Shown in pieces: positions 61,201 to 64,000 of a stretch of DNA of 64,000 bases. The position numbers and the translations under genes were made by a program. Under the pieces are notes generated by a model, which made no database searches, was not told the origin of the DNA, and was given only the letters and a program-made list of their open reading frames with translations. Source of the stretch: Glandiceps talaboti (taxonomy: Eukaryota > Hemichordata > Enteropneusta > Spengelidae); contig NC_135550.1 in the NCBI RefSeq assembly GCF_964340395.1, positions 19,943,176-20,007,175 on the forward strand, given 5' to 3'. Each line of letters opens with the position of its first letter. The first letter of the stretch is position 1.

Positions 61201-61996
61201 TTCAGTTATGAAACATTGACACCACAGAAACTAGCCACAGTTGCTAGTTTATCAGAAACCCATTCAGAATCATCGTTCAAGCAATACCTGAATGATATAT
61301 TAATACTGCGCCCACCCGGTTCAGAAGGAAACCGTTTTGTTAGAGGAGTAAGTTATTTCATAATCTTTATTCATAGTAGGCAATTCATGAACTTTGTATT
61401 GTATTTTAAGATAATGTTTATCTTTATCAGGTAAGAGTTGGAACACAGATGGATCATGCATGTTAAAGTCCAGGGATTCAATCCCAGGTTCTTGCATGAA
61501 ATATTATCGTATCAGTGGCACTTTGCAGATTGAATAGGACCATTCTTTGTTCTGACCTCTAGACCAACTTTTTCTATAGTTCTGTCAGATAGCTGTTTGT
61601 TCACGCCCCAAGTTTAAGCCAAATCTGAACGGGGCCTTTTACGATGAGTTAATTGAGAGACAAGGCTATGAGGTATGCTGAATGTTTCTTTTAACTTTAT
61701 TTTTTCAGAAAATTATTAAACGTTTAGAAGATCTTGGATGGGAGGTAGACTTAGATCAGTTTACTGATGATACACCATTTGGAAAAGTGGAATTTGGGAA
61801 TGTTGTCGGTACTTTGAATCCTTTAGCCAAAAGACGTTTGGTTATTGCATGTCATTATGATTCCAAATACTTTCCACCCCAGCTGAACAAACCCAAAAAT
61901 GTTTTCTTGGGTGCTATTGATTCAGCCGTGCCTTGTGCAATGATGCTTGATCTTGCCAAACAAATGGACAGCCTCCTAAAAGCAGGATTTAAAAAG
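58106..61996 (+). CDS. Glutaminyl-peptide cyclotransferase, 5' part (QPCT/QPCTL family)
   Basis: Join 58106-58237, 61195-61347, 61709-61996, all introns phase 0; 191 residues, about half of the usual ~360-380. Glutaminyl cyclases are zinc enzymes that convert N-terminal Gln or Glu of peptides to pyroglutamate in the secretory pathway. Residues 16-30 (ACLILLLCVVFVIIF) preceded by Lys/Arg form a type II anchor, as in Golgi-resident QPCTL. Then come FKQYLNDILILRPPGSEGNR (human LIERYPGSPGS), GTLNPLAKRRLVIACHYDSK (human [20 protein letters not shown]) and GAIDSAVPCAMMLDLA. The Asp in that last block (residue 166) matches the first zinc ligand. The parts with the Glu and His zinc ligands are not in the window. 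Exon borders appear to match the vertebrate genes. Confident at family level; QPCT versus QPCTL orthology is open. Confidence 0.92.
58238..61194 (+). other. QPCT intron 1
   Basis: A 2.96 kb AT-rich intron with no recognised element. A run of TTGACCTCTGACTTGGCAAA-like phrases repeats three times at 59084-59155, a small degenerate repeat. Confidence 0.6.
61195..61347 (+). CDS. QPCT exon 2
   Basis: The acceptor is TTTTCTTGTAG with a long pyrimidine tract; donor GGA|GTAAGT; 51 codons. It encodes SGFSYETLTPQKLATVASLS and the RPPGSEGNRFVRG block. It is equivalent to the vertebrate exon holding ALRQIAEG through YPGSPGS. Confidence 0.92.
61580..61672 (+). CDS. Possible extra in-phase exon in QPCT intron 2
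   Basis: Ninety-three bases open in the QPCT frame (31 codons, FCQIAVCSRPKFKPNLNGAF onward), preceded by TTTCTATAG and followed by GAG|GTATGC, phase 0 at both ends. The sequence does not match glutaminyl cyclases, and the intron left before exon 3 would be only 36 bp, too short for normal splicing. Use as an alternative exon is speculative; it may be a fragment of something else. Confidence 0.2.
61709..61996 (+). CDS. QPCT exon 3
   Basis: The acceptor is ATTTTTTCAG and the donor AAG|GTAAGC; 96 codons. It carries RRLVIACHYDSKYFPP (residues 137-152 of the joined protein) and GAIDSAVPCAMML with the first zinc-binding Asp. The following exon (expected FFDGEEAF-like) is not found before the window ends. 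Confidence 0.95.
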
Positions 61997-63005
61997 GTAA
62001 GCAGTGACTTGACCAGCAGACATCTTGGTCTATTTCATGTCGTTTTAACCTGAAATATGATTTTAAACATGTAACAGATATATGAAATGGTTACAAATAA
62101 AAATTCAACTCACAAAGTCAAAACTTGGTTTTTTGGAAGCAAGTTCCAAATTTTGGCTTATATCTCATCAGGCATTGTCAGGGATGTACTACAATTTGGC
62201 TTTTTGTCACTTGTGTTATATCCTTGATATGTAAAATGAGTTGGAATGATAGAGCTGGGTTCATGATGCCTGCAGCCCTATTTAGGTTTAAGACGTTTAT
62301 TGCTTCCTTCAACCTGCGTCCATACAATATTTGTCTTCTCTAACTATAAAGTAAAGGAAACCCCTCAACTGTGAGAGTAATTTTAGAAAACAATATTTAA
62401 TGCCGTTGAAAACGTGCCAGGTTGTGCCACTTTACATGTAAAAATTGTTGTCCACACCATGCAAGACTGGTAATACAGAGATACCAGTTTTAAATAAATG
62501 ATATTCATTGTAGTCACATGGTACTATAGTGTGTTGAATATTTAAATCTTATTGCATGATAACATGGATAATAGTATTAAATGTTGTGTACTAATGGCAT
62601 TACATACACTGTACATGTTTTATTTCAACTTATAACTATTACCAGACTGTTACACCAACCTAGTTGAAGTGTTTATATGATAAGTCAGCTTGTAACTTGA
62701 ATACACATTATAAACTTCCAATAGTTAATTTGAGAGTAGTTTTACCTTACATTTCAAGTTTGTCAATCAAATTCTAGCCAGTAATCAGTGCTTTCCCATG
62801 CTATAGAATGGCCCTATAGGGAGCAATTGTTTGTATTGTTTTCCATTTATTAAAGTGCAACAGTTCTGTGACTTACACACTGTGCCTCAGGGTCCCATCA
62901 CTTCAAAAATCTAGCTATTAACTAGAGCTGCTCAAACATAACTATGTTTCTTATCAGAAATTTACATGATTTAAAAAAACAATATTTCCCAATATTAATC
63001 TGATA
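61997..63005 (+). other. QPCT downstream DNA before the retroelement
   Basis: About 1 kb with no recognised exon, probably intron. The retrotransposon 5' junction lies somewhere here or just after 62970; no target-site duplication can be tested because the 3' end is outside the window. Confidence 0.5.
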
Positions 63006-64000
63006 ATGTCGATCGATACTCACACCGTCCCTCACTACTGGAAGAAAAGTTGTATCATCCCTATCCCGAAAATTCCAAGGCCAACAAAGAACAATGACTT
63101 CAGGCCAGTAGCACTGACTTCCATACCCATGAAATGCCTTGAACGGATTCTGCTGAAATATCTTGTTTCTCAGACATCGTTATACCAGGATCCACTGCAG
63201 TTTGCATATCGCCAACACAGGAGTACAGAGGATGCAGTTCTGTCCATTCTACATACAATAACCCAGCATCTGGATGCTAGTAATACTTCGGTTCGGGTAC
63301 TATTCGTGGACTTTTCGAGTGCGTTCAACACCATCTCCCCCAACTTGCTAATCAGGAAGTTGAGGAATATGGCTGTAAACCAACAATTAATCCGGTGGGT
63401 GGCAGACTTTCTGACCAGGCGTATGCAGTTTGTTAAAGTGAACTCAACAAGCTCGGGTAGCCGAATGACGAACACTGGCTCACCACAAGGCTCCGTTATT
63501 TCTCCATCCCTATTCACCATATTTACATCCGATTGCAATCCAATAAATACAAACAGCAACGACAAGCTCTATAAATTTGCCGATGACAAAGCCCTGGTAG
63601 GACTTATTACAGCGAATCGAGACACAACTTATAGAGAAGAAGTGGATAGACTAGTGACCTGGTGTGACAATAATAACTTGATCCTAAATGTGAATAAAAC
63701 AAAGGAAATGATTATAGATTTCCGGAGGAATACTTCAGAACCCACAATGCTTGAGATCAAGGGGGGGAACGTAGGAAGGGTTAATAGCTACAGATATCTT
63801 GGTATGTCTTTATCGAACACTCTTACCTGGGGTGAACATGCATGTGCACTAACCCGTAAATGCCAACAAAGAATGTATTTTCTACGCAAATTGCGTAGGT
63901 TTGGTGTATCTAGCAAAATTCTGCATATGTTCTATAAATCTACCATTGAGTCGATCATAGGATATTGTATTTCTTGCTGGGGTGGTAGTATCACTATGTC
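63006..64000 (+). CDS. Non-LTR retrotransposon reverse transcriptase (Rex1/Babar/CR1-like), partial
   Basis: One frame is open from 62970 to the window edge, with an ATG at 63006 and at least 331 codons. RT motifs in order: VPHYWKKSCIIPIPK (8-22), NDFRPVALTSIPMKCLERIL (30-49), QFAYRQHRSTEDAV (65-78), VDFSSAFNTISP (101-112, catalytic Asp 102), GSPQGSVISPSLF (158-170), FADD (191-194, catalytic Asp pair) and SYRYLGMSL (261-269). This is the layout of LINE-type RTs (Jockey/CR1/Rex group). Sequence before RT motif 1, including any endonuclease, is missing, so the copy is 5'-truncated, as is usual for LINEs. No stop or frameshift is seen, so it is recent. It lies in sense orientation downstream of QPCT exon 3. 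Confidence 0.93.
   Translation, partial: MSIDTHTVPHYWKKSCIIPIPKIPRPTKNNDFRPVALTSIPMKCLERILLKYLVSQTSLYQDPLQFAYRQHRSTEDAVLSILHTITQHLDASNTSVRVLFVDFSSAFNTISPNLLIRKLRNMAVNQQLIRWVADFLTRRMQFVKVNSTSSGSRMTNTGSPQGSVISPSLFTIFTSDCNPINTNSNDKLYKFADDKALVGLITANRDTTYREEVDRLVTWCDNNNLILNVNKTKEMIIDFRRNTSEPTMLEIKGGNVGRVNSYRYLGMSLSNTLTWGEHACALTRKCQQRMYFLRKLRRFGVSSKILHMFYKSTIESIIGYCISCWGGSITM

Noticed and set aside
61466-61500. tRNA-like B-box (GGATTCAATCCC) suggesting a SINE in QPCT intron 2
   Set aside because: No A box at the right distance and no tail; a single short match is not enough.
63170-63565. 131-codon minus-strand open frame
   Set aside because: Antisense shadow of the reverse transcriptase reading frame.

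Overview
This window is animal nuclear DNA. It is AT-rich, its genes have spliced exons with clear GT/AG boundaries, AATAAA polyadenylation signals follow the genes, and microsatellites, minisatellites and inverted-repeat elements are frequent. None of the common mammalian interspersed repeats was recognised, and TACATGTA-type words are frequent, so a marine invertebrate (non-vertebrate deuterostome or lophotrochozoan) is my best guess. The species cannot be fixed from sequence alone.

Layout. About 0.7-9.2 kb is a complex array of roughly 20 same-strand copies of a ~125 bp core. Each core sits in longer duplicated modules, some carrying (CAGA)n tracts, and one copy is interrupted by telomeric CCCTAA repeats. 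At 9.86-18.79 kb (+) lies a complete nine-exon NRDE2 gene (1,350 codons, reading frame verified across every junction). NRDE2 is a nuclear HAT-repeat protein of RNA surveillance and nuclear RNAi. Its introns hold a MITE, a perfect hairpin, a poly(A)-tailed segment and microsatellites. Convergent to it, at 20.67-22.0 kb (-), is a single-coding-exon gene for an unrecognised 440-residue protein with an RVTF (PP1-docking-like) motif, duplicated tryptophan/RRSSL segments and an acidic tail. Its probable 5' leader is spliced and contains a consensus RFX X-box.

From 23.2 to 58.1 kb I find no confident multi-exon gene. The stretch holds tandem repeats of many sizes, a ~1.48 kb TA-flanked DNA transposon with ~183 bp nested inverted repeats and a possible pogo/Tigger-like transposase remnant, and one signal-peptide-like first-exon candidate at 31.4 kb. 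From 58.1 kb (+) runs the 5' half of a glutaminyl-peptide cyclotransferase gene (QPCT/QPCTL family): three exons with a type II membrane anchor, continuing past the window. The 31.4 kb exon has the same donor phase and a similar last few residues, so it could be an alternative secreted first exon of this gene. The last ~1 kb is the reverse transcriptase of a non-LTR retrotransposon (Rex1/Babar/CR1-like) in an open, potentially intact frame. It lies downstream of QPCT exon 3, probably in an intron, and is cut by the window edge.

The genes do not form one pathway. NRDE2 and the 440-residue gene converge tail to tail, and the QPCT gene is separate. The items most worth a second look are the 5' array, the possible alternative QPCT N-termini, the orphan protein with its X-box leader, and the nested-palindrome transposon.
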